Position numbers and translations under genes: made by a program. From NCBI RefSeq assembly GCF_023035675.1, contig NZ_CP073136.1, positions 248,001-312,000 of the forward strand: a DNA stretch of 64,000 nucleotides, written 5' to 3'. The stretch comes from Borrelia hermsii DAH. Lineage in GTDB: Bacteria; Spirochaetota; Spirochaetia; Borreliales; Borreliaceae. A model generated the notes under the pieces. That model was not told the origin of the DNA and did not search any database. It saw only the letters and a list, made by a program, of their open reading frames with translations. Numbering within the stretch: position 1 is the stretch's first letter; every line of letters begins with the position of its first letter. Shown here one piece after another: positions 25,678 through 34,815 of the stretch.

Positions 25678-27822
25678 CTAAAAACTCTTGGGAAATTTAC
25701 CCATAATATACTCTATGATAAAATCCATTCCCCTATTCTCATATAAAGCATCATACAACACGCAGTAAACCAATATTTTCTTAATATAATTCCTAGTTTG
25801 CCCAAAAGGAATTGCTTCAATAAAAAGCTCCTTGGGTAAATGTCCATAATCCTTCTCCCATTTTCGCACATTTCCAATTCCACCATTATAAGATGCAAGA
25901 GCTTTATATACCTCTCCTAGCATTTTTATCCTTTTATTTAAATAATAAGTTCCTATAATAACATTATCTTTTGGTTGTTTCAAATCATAATCATAATATT
26001 TAATCTCTCTAGAAACATCAATTGATGTTAAAGGCATAATTTGCATAAGTCCAATAGCACCAGGTTTAGATACAGCATCTCTTTTAAAACTACTCTCAGC
26101 CTTTATTAAAGAAAACACAAGACTAGACTCAAGTCCTCTCCTCTTTGACCAATACTTAATTAAAGCACTATACAAATACGGATAGATACGCTTATAATCA
26201 TCTCTACTTAAAGCCGAATTCTCCTGTCTTACAAGATAATTAATAGCAAGTGTAGATTCATAATAATACTCATGCTTCACAAGTTCATCATAAAGATTAC
26301 GATAAAAATTAGGAGAAAATCTATAACCATTCTTAAAATCATTAGCAACAAAAGCACTAACATAAGAATGCAAATTAAATTTCAAAAACCCCTCTAAAAA
26401 ACTTTCATAATCAGAATGATCATACTGAATATCTAAAGCATTTTCAAAATAATCATTAATATTTTGATCCAATAAATATTTGCTCATAAATGAGGAATAA
26501 GAGGTCCGATTATACTTAATAGAAGAATATAAAAGTTCACTGTACTCATCTCTTGATTTAGGAGAAATCAATTTATGATATATAAGCCTTGCATTAATAA
26601 AGGAAAGTCTAGATAAAACAGAACCATCAATTACATCTTTACCATTACGATAGAGTGCATATAAATTATCATAATCCTCAAGTTGCACAGCTTCTAAGAT
26701 ATACCGATCTAATGCCCTAATAAAACCAAGATCGCTCTTATCTTTGCTTGTATAAAATCTAGCTATGTTTTCTGAAAAATAATTTCTTGTATTTTCAAGA
26801 AATACTAAATTGCTAAAAATTTCATTAAGCATTTCTAATCTATAAGGTTCATTTTCAAGAGAAGTATTTTCTAAATATTTAACTATGGTAAGAAAACCTA
26901 CGTCCTTTTTTAATCTTAAATTTATAAGCCCTAAATAATAATCCTTATAAATACTATTTAAATTACTAAAAAAAGATAATGCCTTGCTAATATAACCTGA
27001 ATCCAGAAAAGCCTTATAAACATCATTTAAAAATACAAAGTTATCATAATATTTCTTAAAATCATCATTTAATATATTGATTGCACCTTTTAAATCTCCA
27101 TTAGCTACCAAAGCTTTAAATTTAATAAGATTTAAAAAACTTGGATTTAAAAGACTGGATCTCTCTTCAAGAACAAGATAATCATGAGCCCTTACATGTA
27201 AATATTCTGCTGGAAGCTCTTCAAATAATTTCCTGAAATACACCAATGATGAATTAATATCAGAAGCGTTAAAATAAAGAACCGCCTTAAATAAAAGGTT
27301 TTCATTCTCTTGAGACTGTACAAAATCCATCTTTTCCAGTTTATTTAAAACTAAAAGAGCCTCATCATTCTTTTTTTGCCAATAAAGACTTTTAAAATAT
27401 CCTAATATAATAAATTTATTATTATCATATCTTTTGTAAAGCTTACGCCCAATAAGTTCAGCCTCAGGGTATTCCCTTCTAGCATTATAATATTCAAGAA
27501 GCTTAACACCAGCAAATTGAGATGCAATATCATTACTACTCTTTATTGCCTTATGCATATATTCTCTAAACTTTTCATCATATCCTATTTTTTTAAAAAG
27601 ATAGGCAACATACACATAAGAATTTGAATCTATGCCAAAATAGTCATCGAAACTTTGTCCCAAATAGTCAAAATTCCATAACCAACTCAGATGATTTAAA
27701 TCAAAATCATTCACATTCCTTTTAACTATATTGTTACTTAAAGATTCTTTTCCAAAAGAACAAGAAAATAAACTTAACAAGAACAAACAAACAATTTGCT
27801 TAAACATAATTATTTTTTTCAC
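25678..27822 (-). CDS. Soluble lytic transglycosylase-like lipoprotein
   Basis: Predicted to cleave peptidoglycan glycan strands with 1,6-anhydro product formation. The C-terminal SLT domain has catalytic Glu in IKAESSFKRDAVS, then GAIGLMQIMP and ALASYNGGIGNVRKW. The first ~520 residues form helical repeats like the ring of Slt70. I start at GTG 27822 (reading MKKIIMFKQIV), which gives a signal peptide with lipobox LFSC. ATG 27807 is an alternative giving MFKQIV and the same lipobox; neither has a good Shine-Dalgarno sequence. The start overlaps the end of the upstream gene, so coupled translation is likely. Confidence 0.88.
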   Translation of the reverse strand: MKKIIMFKQIVCLFLLSLFSCSFGKESLSNNIVKRNVNDFDLNHLSWLWNFDYLGQSFDDYFGIDSNSYVYVAYLFKKIGYDEKFREYMHKAIKSSNDIASQFAGVKLLEYYNARREYPEAELIGRKLYKRYDNNKFIILGYFKSLYWQKKNDEALLVLNKLEKMDFVQSQENENLLFKAVLYFNASDINSSLVYFRKLFEELPAEYLHVRAHDYLVLEERSSLLNPSFLNLIKFKALVANGDLKGAINILNDDFKKYYDNFVFLNDVYKAFLDSGYISKALSFFSNLNSIYKDYYLGLINLRLKKDVGFLTIVKYLENTSLENEPYRLEMLNEIFSNLVFLENTRNYFSENIARFYTSKDKSDLGFIRALDRYILEAVQLEDYDNLYALYRNGKDVIDGSVLSRLSFINARLIYHKLISPKSRDEYSELLYSSIKYNRTSYSSFMSKYLLDQNINDYFENALDIQYDHSDYESFLEGFLKFNLHSYVSAFVANDFKNGYRFSPNFYRNLYDELVKHEYYYESTLAINYLVRQENSALSRDDYKRIYPYLYSALIKYWSKRRGLESSLVFSLIKAESSFKRDAVSKPGAIGLMQIMPLTSIDVSREIKYYDYDLKQPKDNVIIGTYYLNKRIKMLGEVYKALASYNGGIGNVRKWEKDYGHLPKELFIEAIPFGQTRNYIKKILVYCVLYDALYENRGMDFIIEYIMGKFPKSF

Positions 27823-28996
27823 ATTTAGTAATTTTTTCTTCCTTATAAAAAGAATAATAAGAAATTGCAAAATTTCTAGGATTTAATACTTTAGAAAAAA
27901 TCAAAAATAATGAAAAGAATATCAAAAGAAATAAAGAAATAAGACTTAAATAAAGCATAGAAGTTTGAATAAGGCCTTCTTCTGAATCCACATCTAATCG
28001 ACTCTCTTCAAAATCTGTAGCAAAATTTTCATCACTCAAATCCAAAACAACATCACTAAATTCGCTCTCATTCAATTCCTTATCAATATCTGTAATAATA
28101 TCGTCAATATTCCAATCATCAGAATAAGACTCTTGCGAAGCATTAACATTAATATCACCAAAATTAGTGTTATCATCTTCAACTAATTTCACATTATTAG
28201 TATCAAAACTATCAGAAACAACACTCGCATCACTAATATCAACAGGAATATTATTTAAATCGGAAACATCTTGACTAACAGTATCCTTATCACTAAGGAC
28301 ATGCTCAATTCCATTCCCTTCGTCAATATTATTCTCAAACTTATCCTTTGTAAGCTCAAAATCAAAATTCTCTAAATTAAGATTAGACTCAGAATTTAAA
28401 TTTTCACTTACCAATATATCATTATCTAAACTTAAAGAATCTGATAACAAATTTAAATTATTCTCATTACTGGAAAGCTTCTCGTTTGTAAACAAAGACT
28501 GGGGATCAAATAAACTATCAACATTATCTAAGCCAACATCTAGAGAGCCATCTTGTTCAACAACACTTCCAAATTCTTCGGCGAATCCCTCTTCATGCTT
28601 TGCCTCACTAAACCTAATGGGCAAATCATTCGACTTAGCATCCTCCAAACTAATTTCTCCTGAGCCTACAGCAAGATTAATCAAGCTTAAATCAAACTTA
28701 GATTTATTTGTAATGCCATCACACTCACCATAAACATAAAGCATCATAGAATCTATTTTAAAATAAACATTTATATTAGAACTCTCTTTTCTAAGATTAT
28801 CTAAGAAAAAAGACCCAATAATAACAGGATTAGAAAAATCTTCATACTTACTAATATAAAGATCCAATTTCACATTAGTTTCATCTGCAAGCTTACCCAA
28901 TACTACTCTCTTAACAGTAGTATCATCCAAACTTAAAATCGAAAAATATTCATCATTAGAAAGCCTTATGGCTAAAAAACCTTTCAAGAATTCCAA
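27800..28996 (-). CDS. Acidic membrane protein of unknown function
   Basis: About 398 residues, no family recognised. The first ~130 residues are compact and mixed; the middle (about 140-345) is strongly acidic and rich in Ser, Asn and Asp with repeated short motifs such as DDNTN, DISD and LSDEN. One membrane segment lies near the C-terminus (YLSLISLFLLIFFSLFLIF), followed by a short Lys-rich tail. The start is a TTG (28996, or 28987 with better spacing from AAAGG). It overlaps the transglycosylase gene, so both probably act together at the envelope. The 187-base region upstream, shared with the divergent TPR gene, is AT-rich with several -10-like boxes. Confidence 0.75.
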   Translation of the reverse strand: MEFLKGFLAIRLSNDEYFSILSLDDTTVKRVVLGKLADETNVKLDLYISKYEDFSNPVIIGSFFLDNLRKESSNINVYFKIDSMMLYVYGECDGITNKSKFDLSLINLAVGSGEISLEDAKSNDLPIRFSEAKHEEGFAEEFGSVVEQDGSLDVGLDNVDSLFDPQSLFTNEKLSSNENNLNLLSDSLSLDNDILVSENLNSESNLNLENFDFELTKDKFENNIDEGNGIEHVLSDKDTVSQDVSDLNNIPVDISDASVVSDSFDTNNVKLVEDDNTNFGDINVNASQESYSDDWNIDDIITDIDKELNESEFSDVVLDLSDENFATDFEESRLDVDSEEGLIQTSMLYLSLISLFLLIFFSLFLIFSKVLNPRNFAISYYSFYKEEKITKCEKNNYV

Positions 28997-29183
28997 CCTT
29001 TTTGTTCTTTTGCAAAAACAAATTCATATATTCATATATAATTAACTATAACAATAATATAATATAATTAATATTATATTCAACTTGTAAGTAAGCTTTT
29101 AGGTAAAAGAAAAAATACCCAAAGGCTATGCATTACTTGTTTTATATGATATTACTAAATATGATTTTTTAGGAGAAGTTAGG

Positions 29184-30566
29184 GTGTTACCATTATTTAT
29201 AATACTGTCCTCAATTGCAATATCTGCTGTGGTATTTTTATTCTTTAAAATTGCAATATCAAATAGCAAAACAAGAAAAAAAGGTAGACATAACAAAACA
29301 TTAAACAAAACAAAAAAAATAACAGAACAAGCTGCAAATATGTTAAAAACAAACCCAAATGACATAAGTGCTTTGCAAACTCTAAACGATTATTATTATT
29401 CCAATAAAGACTTTGAAAACGGAATTAAATATGCAAGAAAATTATGCCAACTTGCAGAAGAAAATCCTATAAATCAAGAAATAGACTCTTTTAAGGCTTT
29501 CTTAAGTTATGGTTTTTATAATCTTGAGAGAAATTTTAATGCAGAAGCATTAGAATTTCTTAAAAAAGCATATGTCATAAAAAAAAATGATATGGATGTG
29601 AATTACTATCTTGGAATAGCTTTCCTACGAAATGCACATTACAAAGAAGCACTCCATTATCTTACAAAGATATATAAATGTGATAAAAATAATAAAGATG
29701 CTTTAAAATACATAGGAATAACTCTCTTTTATACAGGCAACTATACTAAAGCTGTTGGAATATTTAGTGGTATAAGCAAATATATACAAAATGATATAAA
29801 TGCTCTATTAGCATATGCCCAATCCCTATCTCAATTAAATCAAGACCATCTTGCACTTGATATTGCAAACAAAATCAAAAATAAAGATGGAATGATATAT
29901 GAAGCTCTCCTAATTGAATCTGATATTAATTCAAAAAATAACAACTTAGCAAAACTAGAAGATAACGTTAGAGAAATGATGAAAGTCAAACCTGATTTAC
30001 CTACAAAAATATTTCTTAAACTCTTTTACAAACTAGGAGAACTATACATAGAATGTGAGAACTACAAAAAAGCAACCGAGGCGTTTACTCAAGTTGAAAG
30101 AATTGACCCACACTATCAAAAAATAGCTGAAAAACTAGAATTTAGTAAAAGACTAAATGAAAACTTAGCATTAAGAATATATCTTAAAAGTCCAAAAGAA
30201 AAGTTTGATAATCTAGCCAGTGCAATTATCCTTAAAATCTATAAAAATAAGTTCCAAGTAAGAGATAAAAAGATAAATGAAATAACCTCACAATTTATAG
30301 ACATGAATTTCCAACTATCAAATAATCAATGGGAAGAAAATCTAATAGTCCGATTTGTCAGAACAGAACAAAAAAATTTTGGTGAATTATTTTTAAAAGA
30401 CTTTATTTCAAAAACTAAAGAGAGCAAATTAAAAGGACTCTGTATTGCACCAGCCATATTTTCTGAGAAAGCCAAACAAATCATTGAAGGTAGGTTAATT
30501 GACCTTGTAGAAGGAAAAAAATTAATACAAATACTTAAAACATTGGATATATCAAAGTATATATAG
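29184..30566 (+). CDS. TPR-repeat membrane protein
   Basis: 460 residues. One N-terminal membrane segment (residues 1-25) is followed by a basic stretch and then TPR units visible as repeated helix pairs (for example around residues 60-90, 115-150, 152-185 and 290-320 with A.EAL.FL.KAY, A.YKEAL.YL.KIY and Y.KA.EAF.QVE patterns). The C-terminal ~130 residues form a different region without recognised family. TPR proteins bind partner proteins; no partner can be named. GTG start with AGGAGA at 29171-29176. It converges on the LysM-M23 gene with only three bases between the stop codons. Confidence 0.8.
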   Translation: MLPLFIILSSIAISAVVFLFFKIAISNSKTRKKGRHNKTLNKTKKITEQAANMLKTNPNDISALQTLNDYYYSNKDFENGIKYARKLCQLAEENPINQEIDSFKAFLSYGFYNLERNFNAEALEFLKKAYVIKKNDMDVNYYLGIAFLRNAHYKEALHYLTKIYKCDKNNKDALKYIGITLFYTGNYTKAVGIFSGISKYIQNDINALLAYAQSLSQLNQDHLALDIANKIKNKDGMIYEALLIESDINSKNNNLAKLEDNVREMMKVKPDLPTKIFLKLFYKLGELYIECENYKKATEAFTQVERIDPHYQKIAEKLEFSKRLNENLALRIYLKSPKEKFDNLASAIILKIYKNKFQVRDKKINEITSQFIDMNFQLSNNQWEENLIVRFVRTEQKNFGELFLKDFISKTKESKLKGLCIAPAIFSEKAKQIIEGRLIDLVEGKKLIQILKTLDISKYI

Positions 30567-30569
30567 CCA

Positions 30570-31823
30570 CTATCTGAGGTATTTCATAGGATTCCCTGTT
30601 TTTCCATCTTTAAAAATGGTGAAATGTAAATGATTGCCCGTACTATACCCTGTACTTCCCATACGTCCTATTATTTGTCCTCTTGAAACCCTTTGTCCAA
30701 CTTTAACTGCAAAAGAACCTAAATGGGCATAAAGGGTTTGAAAACCATTATTATGAGAGATAACAATATACTTCCCATATCCTCCAACACTAAATCCAAC
30801 TGTTACCACAATACCCTCTTTTGTTGCAAAAATAGGTGTATTAGCTGCATTTGCAATATCGATCCCATTGTGAAAACTAATAGTCTTAGTAAAAGGATCA
30901 GGACGGTAACCATAACCTGATGTAATAATTCCTTGGGTTGGAAATAAGAAAGTCTCTCCTAAAGCATTTCTAAGTAACTCCTTAGACATTTTTCCCCCTG
31001 GAATAAATAACTTTTGCCCTAAATAAAGAACTTCATTATCAAGATTATTAGCATCAAGGATGTCTACTTTGGGAATCTTATATTTGTTTGCAATTGATGA
31101 GAGGGAATCATTTTTCTCAACAGTATAAAGAACTCCTTTCATATTAGGCACATTAATAACAAAATTGGGCCTAATGCTCCTCACATCTTTAATATTATTA
31201 TAAGAAATTAAAGTCTCACTCGTTATGCTATACCTGGCTGCGATATGAGAGAGTGTCTCTCCCGGCTTAATCTTATGCTCAACTACCTTTAAAACAAAAG
31301 GTTTCCTTACAGTTGCCTCATAATTATTTGTATCTACTCCAAATAAATGATTATTGATCTGAGTCAAATCTTGATCGCTATAGTATAAAAAAGTATCAAT
31401 AAAATAATCTTTGGGAAAACTTAACTTACTTAGAAAAATATACGAACCATAATACGAAAAAATATTCAAATAAAAAATTAATACTAAAACAAAAATTATC
31501 GCATTAAACTTAAAAATAAAACTATAAGTTAGCTTGACATCATAAGCATTAATCATTGAAAGTCGAATCTTCTTATAAGAAGATCGGTACTTAGAATCAT
31601 CAATTCCTACCATCCTACTAACTAAAGTTAAAAATAATAATTTAATTACATCAAAAAGCTTCTTTGGAATATTTATAAAACGAAAAAAATTATTCCGTTT
31701 CCGTCTACGGAAATTACGATTATTACCAAAATCTCTCAATTCAAAATCACCTTTAATTGCCCTATCAAATAAAAAATTTCTGTTTCTTTTTAATATATTC
31801 TGGTCCTTTTTTGGTATAATCAT
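30570..31823 (-). CDS. LysM-M23 peptidoglycan endopeptidase
   Basis: 417 residues. A basic N-terminal cytoplasmic part, one membrane segment (about 108-128), two LysM peptidoglycan-binding domains (around 180-225 with GETLSHIAARYSI and 232-275 with NDSLSSIANKYKIP) and an M23 domain. Zinc ligands are complete: FHNGIDIAN (HxxxD), LYAHLGSF and GNHLHFTIF (HxH). It resembles NlpD/EnvC-like proteins, which in other bacteria act or regulate at the septum. The ATG at 31823 has AAGG upstream, but the best promoter -10 box ends only about 10 bases before it. Monocistronic by position. Confidence 0.93.
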   Translation of the reverse strand: MIIPKKDQNILKRNRNFLFDRAIKGDFELRDFGNNRNFRRRKRNNFFRFINIPKKLFDVIKLLFLTLVSRMVGIDDSKYRSSYKKIRLSMINAYDVKLTYSFIFKFNAIIFVLVLIFYLNIFSYYGSYIFLSKLSFPKDYFIDTFLYYSDQDLTQINNHLFGVDTNNYEATVRKPFVLKVVEHKIKPGETLSHIAARYSITSETLISYNNIKDVRSIRPNFVINVPNMKGVLYTVEKNDSLSSIANKYKIPKVDILDANNLDNEVLYLGQKLFIPGGKMSKELLRNALGETFLFPTQGIITSGYGYRPDPFTKTISFHNGIDIANAANTPIFATKEGIVVTVGFSVGGYGKYIVISHNNGFQTLYAHLGSFAVKVGQRVSRGQIIGRMGSTGYSTGNHLHFTIFKDGKTGNPMKYLR

Positions 31824-31833
31824 GATATGCCTT

Positions 31834-31861
31834 ATTATACAATATACACTAGAAATTTCAA
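31834..31861 (-). promoter_or_regulatory. Putative sigma-70 promoter for the LysM-M23 gene
   Basis: On the minus strand TTGAAA (31861-31856), a 16-base spacer and TATAAT (31839-31834). The start of transcription would fall within a few bases of the ATG at 31823. Confidence 0.55.
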
Positions 31862-31897
31862 TTTCTTAAAAAGTCTCAAGTGGATATTTTTTAAGAA

Positions 31898-32401
31898 ATG
31901 ATCAAATTCCATAAACAAGTATTAATACCCATTTTACTAGCTTCAATAGTAATGATAGCAATCATTAAAATATCTCTGTCTTTTCATTTAGTCAAAGGTT
32001 CTTCAATGTTACCAATAATTTTAGAAAAACATTGGATCATAAATAATAAACTAGCTTATGGACTTAGACTAAAGAATAGGGAAACATACATCATATTATG
32101 GGGCACACCCAAAAAAAACGAAATGGTACTTATTAAAGACCCTATAACAAAAAAAACATCTGTTAAAAAAATTTTTGCCATTCCAGGAGAAAAATTTACA
32201 AAGTTAAACAAAAATGTAATATCCATACATAATTTAACCTTTAATATAAATAAAGAACATCTAAAAAAATTAGAAAGTATATATATCCCAAAGGGTTATT
32301 ACCTAGTAATAGGAGAGAATAGACAAGTCTCCCTTGATTCAAGAGAATACGGGTTTATCAATATCAATGACATTATTGGAAAAATAATATACTGCCTGTA
32401 A
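31898..32401 (+). CDS. lepB: Signal peptidase I
   Basis: Cleaves signal peptides from exported proteins at the inner membrane. 167 residues, short for the family and close to a minimal catalytic core. One N-terminal membrane anchor (about 9-31), the nucleophile Ser36 in VKGSSMLP and the general base Lys90 in TSVKKIFAIPGE, then GYYLVIGENRQVSLDSREYGF (split by a turn), the box with the conserved SxDSR. Lacks the large domain II insert of E. coli LepB. B. burgdorferi carries several signal peptidase I genes; this is the one at BB_0263. No strong Shine-Dalgarno sequence before the ATG. Confidence 0.92.
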   Translation: MIKFHKQVLIPILLASIVMIAIIKISLSFHLVKGSSMLPIILEKHWIINNKLAYGLRLKNRETYIILWGTPKKNEMVLIKDPITKKTSVKKIFAIPGEKFTKLNKNVISIHNLTFNINKEHLKKLESIYIPKGYYLVIGENRQVSLDSREYGFININDIIGKIIYCL

Positions 32402-32418
32402 ACCCTCAAATAATAAAA

Positions 32419-32440
32419 ATTAATATTTCTCAATATTAAT
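32419..32440 (-). terminator. Terminator at the end of the large flagellar block
   Basis: A perfect 9-bp stem, ATTAATATT and AATATTAAT around a TCTC loop. On the minus strand it is followed by TTTTATTATT, so it suits the transcript ending after the short dnaK-like gene. It may also stop lepB weakly. Confidence 0.65.
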
Positions 32441-32452
32441 CTAAATAAATGC

Positions 32453-33961
32453 TTAAAGCAATTCCATTTTCTCTTCTAACTCATCACTCGAGCTAATATC
32501 TTCTAACAAAGCAAGAACACCTTCTCTTTGAAGATTACTATCAAAAGAAGCACTTGTCATTCTTATTTCAACTGACTTAGACGCATTAGTATCTAAATCT
32601 TTTGCAGAAATGCTTAAAATACCACTCTCATCCAAATTAAAAAGTATTTCTATCTTCGGAACACCCTTTAAAGCCTTTTGTATATTGCTAAAGAAAAATC
32701 TACCTATGGAATAATTTAAAGATGCCTTCTTATACTCACCTTGAAGCACATGTACCTCAATCTCTTCCTGATAATCATTAGTTGTTGTAAATATTTTTCG
32801 CTCACTAACAGGCAATAAAGTATTTCTCTTAATTAACGTAAAAAATCCATCATTATAAGTCTCAATACCAAGAGAATAAGGCGTTACATCTTTAAAATCA
32901 ATAAGAGCACTATTATTTGAAAGACTAAAAGCCTGAATAGCCGCTCCATTTGCAACAACCTCATCTTGATTTAAAGAATCTAAAACCTCAATTTCAGGAA
33001 AAACTTCTCTCAATCCCTCTTTAACTAAAGGAATTCTAGTTGAACCTCCTGAGAGTATTATTTTTGAAATACTCTCAAGCTCAACACCTGCATCGGCAAT
33101 ACATTCATTTGTAAGATTAATAGTTTTCTCTATAAATTCCTTAATCATAGAATTAAAATCATCTCTTTTAAGTTTATAATTCAAATGCTTGCCATCAAGA
33201 AAAGGCAATACAATACCAACTTCATCCACAATAGATAAATTCTTTTTAGCCTCTTCAATTCTGTCTCTTATTTGCTCAAGAAGAACAATATCACCTAAAT
33301 TAATATCAGGATATTCTTCTTTAAAATGCATTAAAACATGCTTTTCTATGATTTCATTAAAATTATTGCCACCAAGCTTCTTCTCACCCTTAACTGCAAG
33401 AACAGTATAAGTATCATTTTGTTTTTCTAAAAGAGTAACATCAAAAGTTCCACCACCAAGGTCATAGACAAGAAATAATCCATCTATTTGTTTTTCAAAA
33501 GCATAAGACAAAGCGGCTGCTGTTGGTTCATTAAGTATTGCCCGACATTTCAATCCTGCAAGACTTGCAGCTTCTACCACACCTCTTCTTTGAATTTCAG
33601 AAAAATAGGCAGGAACAGTTATTACAACATCATTCACTTCTGTCCCTAAAAACTTTTCAGCATTCATCTTCACATTTAAGAGTAAATAAGACGCAATATC
33701 CTCAGCTCTATATGTATTGTCACCCACTTCATAAGTAACTTCAGTGCCTATATCAACTTTAAAATTATAAAAAGTCTTATCTGGATTTACTAATATCTGA
33801 TGTCTAGCAATACTACCAACAACAACACCAGAATCTGTAAAAGATACAATAGAAGGTGTCATTCGCTCACCCCTATCATTTAATATCACCCTAGAATTAG
33901 AATCAAAATAAGACGCTACAGTATTTGTAGTTCCAAGATCTATGCCTATCCATTTTTCCAT
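32453..33961 (-). CDS. Short DnaK/Hsp70-like protein (lid missing)
   Basis: An Hsp70-type ATPase, 502 residues. The nucleotide-binding domain is intact: IGIDLGTTNT at the N-terminus, FLVYDLGGGTFDVTLL (phosphate 2) and KIILSGGSTRIPLV (adenosine). The beta substrate-binding domain follows (about 370-480, starting VTPYSLGIET). The helical lid is almost absent, so the protein is roughly 130 residues shorter than DnaK and has no EEVD-like tail. It is distinct from the main DnaK with DnaJ/GrpE partners. ATG at 33961 shares one base with the stop of the upstream gene (TGATG), with AGGGG before it. Last gene of the flagellar block; a client in flagellar assembly is possible but unproven. Confidence 0.92.
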   Translation of the reverse strand: MEKWIGIDLGTTNTVASYFDSNSRVILNDRGERMTPSIVSFTDSGVVVGSIARHQILVNPDKTFYNFKVDIGTEVTYEVGDNTYRAEDIASYLLLNVKMNAEKFLGTEVNDVVITVPAYFSEIQRRGVVEAASLAGLKCRAILNEPTAAALSYAFEKQIDGLFLVYDLGGGTFDVTLLEKQNDTYTVLAVKGEKKLGGNNFNEIIEKHVLMHFKEEYPDINLGDIVLLEQIRDRIEEAKKNLSIVDEVGIVLPFLDGKHLNYKLKRDDFNSMIKEFIEKTINLTNECIADAGVELESISKIILSGGSTRIPLVKEGLREVFPEIEVLDSLNQDEVVANGAAIQAFSLSNNSALIDFKDVTPYSLGIETYNDGFFTLIKRNTLLPVSERKIFTTTNDYQEEIEVHVLQGEYKKASLNYSIGRFFFSNIQKALKGVPKIEILFNLDESGILSISAKDLDTNASKSVEIRMTSASFDSNLQREGVLALLEDISSSDELEEKMELL

Positions 33962-34458
33962 CAACTACCCCTATGAATTGAAACAATTAATTCAATTTCA
34001 CCCAAATCCAATTTCAATTTTTTAGCAATAACTTCTAAAGACATTCCTTGCTCATAAAGCGAAATAACTTGCTGGCGAATATTATATCCTTCCTTGATTA
34101 TATTCTTCTCAATAGTAGGTATTGAATAATCTAAATTACTCTTATAAGCACTACTATCACCTTTCATGCCAAAATTATTATTTCCCATTGAAATTGAATG
34201 GGCATTAAATCCTAATAGCCTTTGATCAAGTATTTCTATCCTCTCATCAACTTCCTTAATAATCCTATTTAAGCTCTCAATCTTTATCTCAATGATATTT
34301 ATATTCCTATCAGTGGCTTGATTAATCTCAATAATAGTTTTATCCACCTCGCTCCTAAATTTCCTAAGTATGCTATTAGATTTCATTTGTAAACTAATAT
34401 AAACATGAAAATATATAAAAATAAATATAATTAAAATAAAACAAAAAACAACAAACAT
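33961..34458 (-). CDS. Small membrane-anchored coiled-coil protein with C-terminal HTH-like region
   Basis: 165 residues, family not recognised. One N-terminal membrane segment (about 1-22), a coiled coil (about 35-80 with regular I/L heptads), a linker, then a C-terminal helix-turn-helix-like stretch (IRQQVISLYEQGMSLEVIAKKLKLDLGEIELIV, here described as two helices with the turn at EQGMS). Similar small proteins accompany flagellar genes in other spirochetes. It lies between a 103-residue protein and the dnaK-like gene, with a one-base overlap with the latter. Confidence 0.75.
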   Translation of the reverse strand: MFVVFCFILIIFIFIYFHVYISLQMKSNSILRKFRSEVDKTIIEINQATDRNINIIEIKIESLNRIIKEVDERIEILDQRLLGFNAHSISMGNNNFGMKGDSSAYKSNLDYSIPTIEKNIIKEGYNIRQQVISLYEQGMSLEVIAKKLKLDLGEIELIVSIHRGS

Positions 34459-34479
34459 ACAGAATGTCCTATACTAAAA

Positions 34480-34791
34480 CTATCGCTCAATATCAACTTT
34501 TCTTCCAATTTTTGGATCGTGCAAATCAATATCATCTATACCAGATAAATCTCTCTTGGCAGTCTCAACCTTTGATATTGTAATAAAATTGAGCTTACTA
34601 TCTGTGCTCTCATCAGTCGGATATATGCTATTTATTTCAGAATCAACATGATAACTCTTATTTTGATTTGAACTTAAATTTTTATTTTCTCTTATTCGTC
34701 TCTTCCTTAAATCTTCATTTAAAATTTCACTAACCTTAAAAGCACCTTGAGTGATTATCTTCACAATCTCAGATGAATTATTAATATCCAT
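34480..34791 (-). CDS. Small hydrophilic protein of unknown function
   Basis: 103 residues, charged and low in hydrophobics. No domain recognised; no signal or membrane segment. The middle (35-70) is likely disordered. It ends 21 bases before the coiled-coil protein gene and starts 24 bases after fapA, in the flagellar block. The even spacing and ATG support a real gene. Function cannot be assigned. Confidence 0.65.
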   Translation of the reverse strand: MDINNSSEIVKIITQGAFKVSEILNEDLRKRRIRENKNLSSNQNKSYHVDSEINSIYPTDESTDSKLNFITISKVETAKRDLSGIDDIDLHDPKIGRKVDIER

Positions 34792-34815
34792 AAAGCTACT
34801 CCTATAATTTGTAAC

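Noticed and set aside
29137..29165. Promoter TTGTTT-N17-TATGAT for the TPR gene
   Set aside because: The -35 match is poor and the start point would fall in the SD; in such AT-rich DNA this may be chance.
28997..29183. Repeated ATAT/AATATA tracts as a possible repeat array
   Set aside because: They are short and irregular, without fixed spacers; this is ordinary AT-rich intergenic DNA, not CRISPR or a structured repeat.
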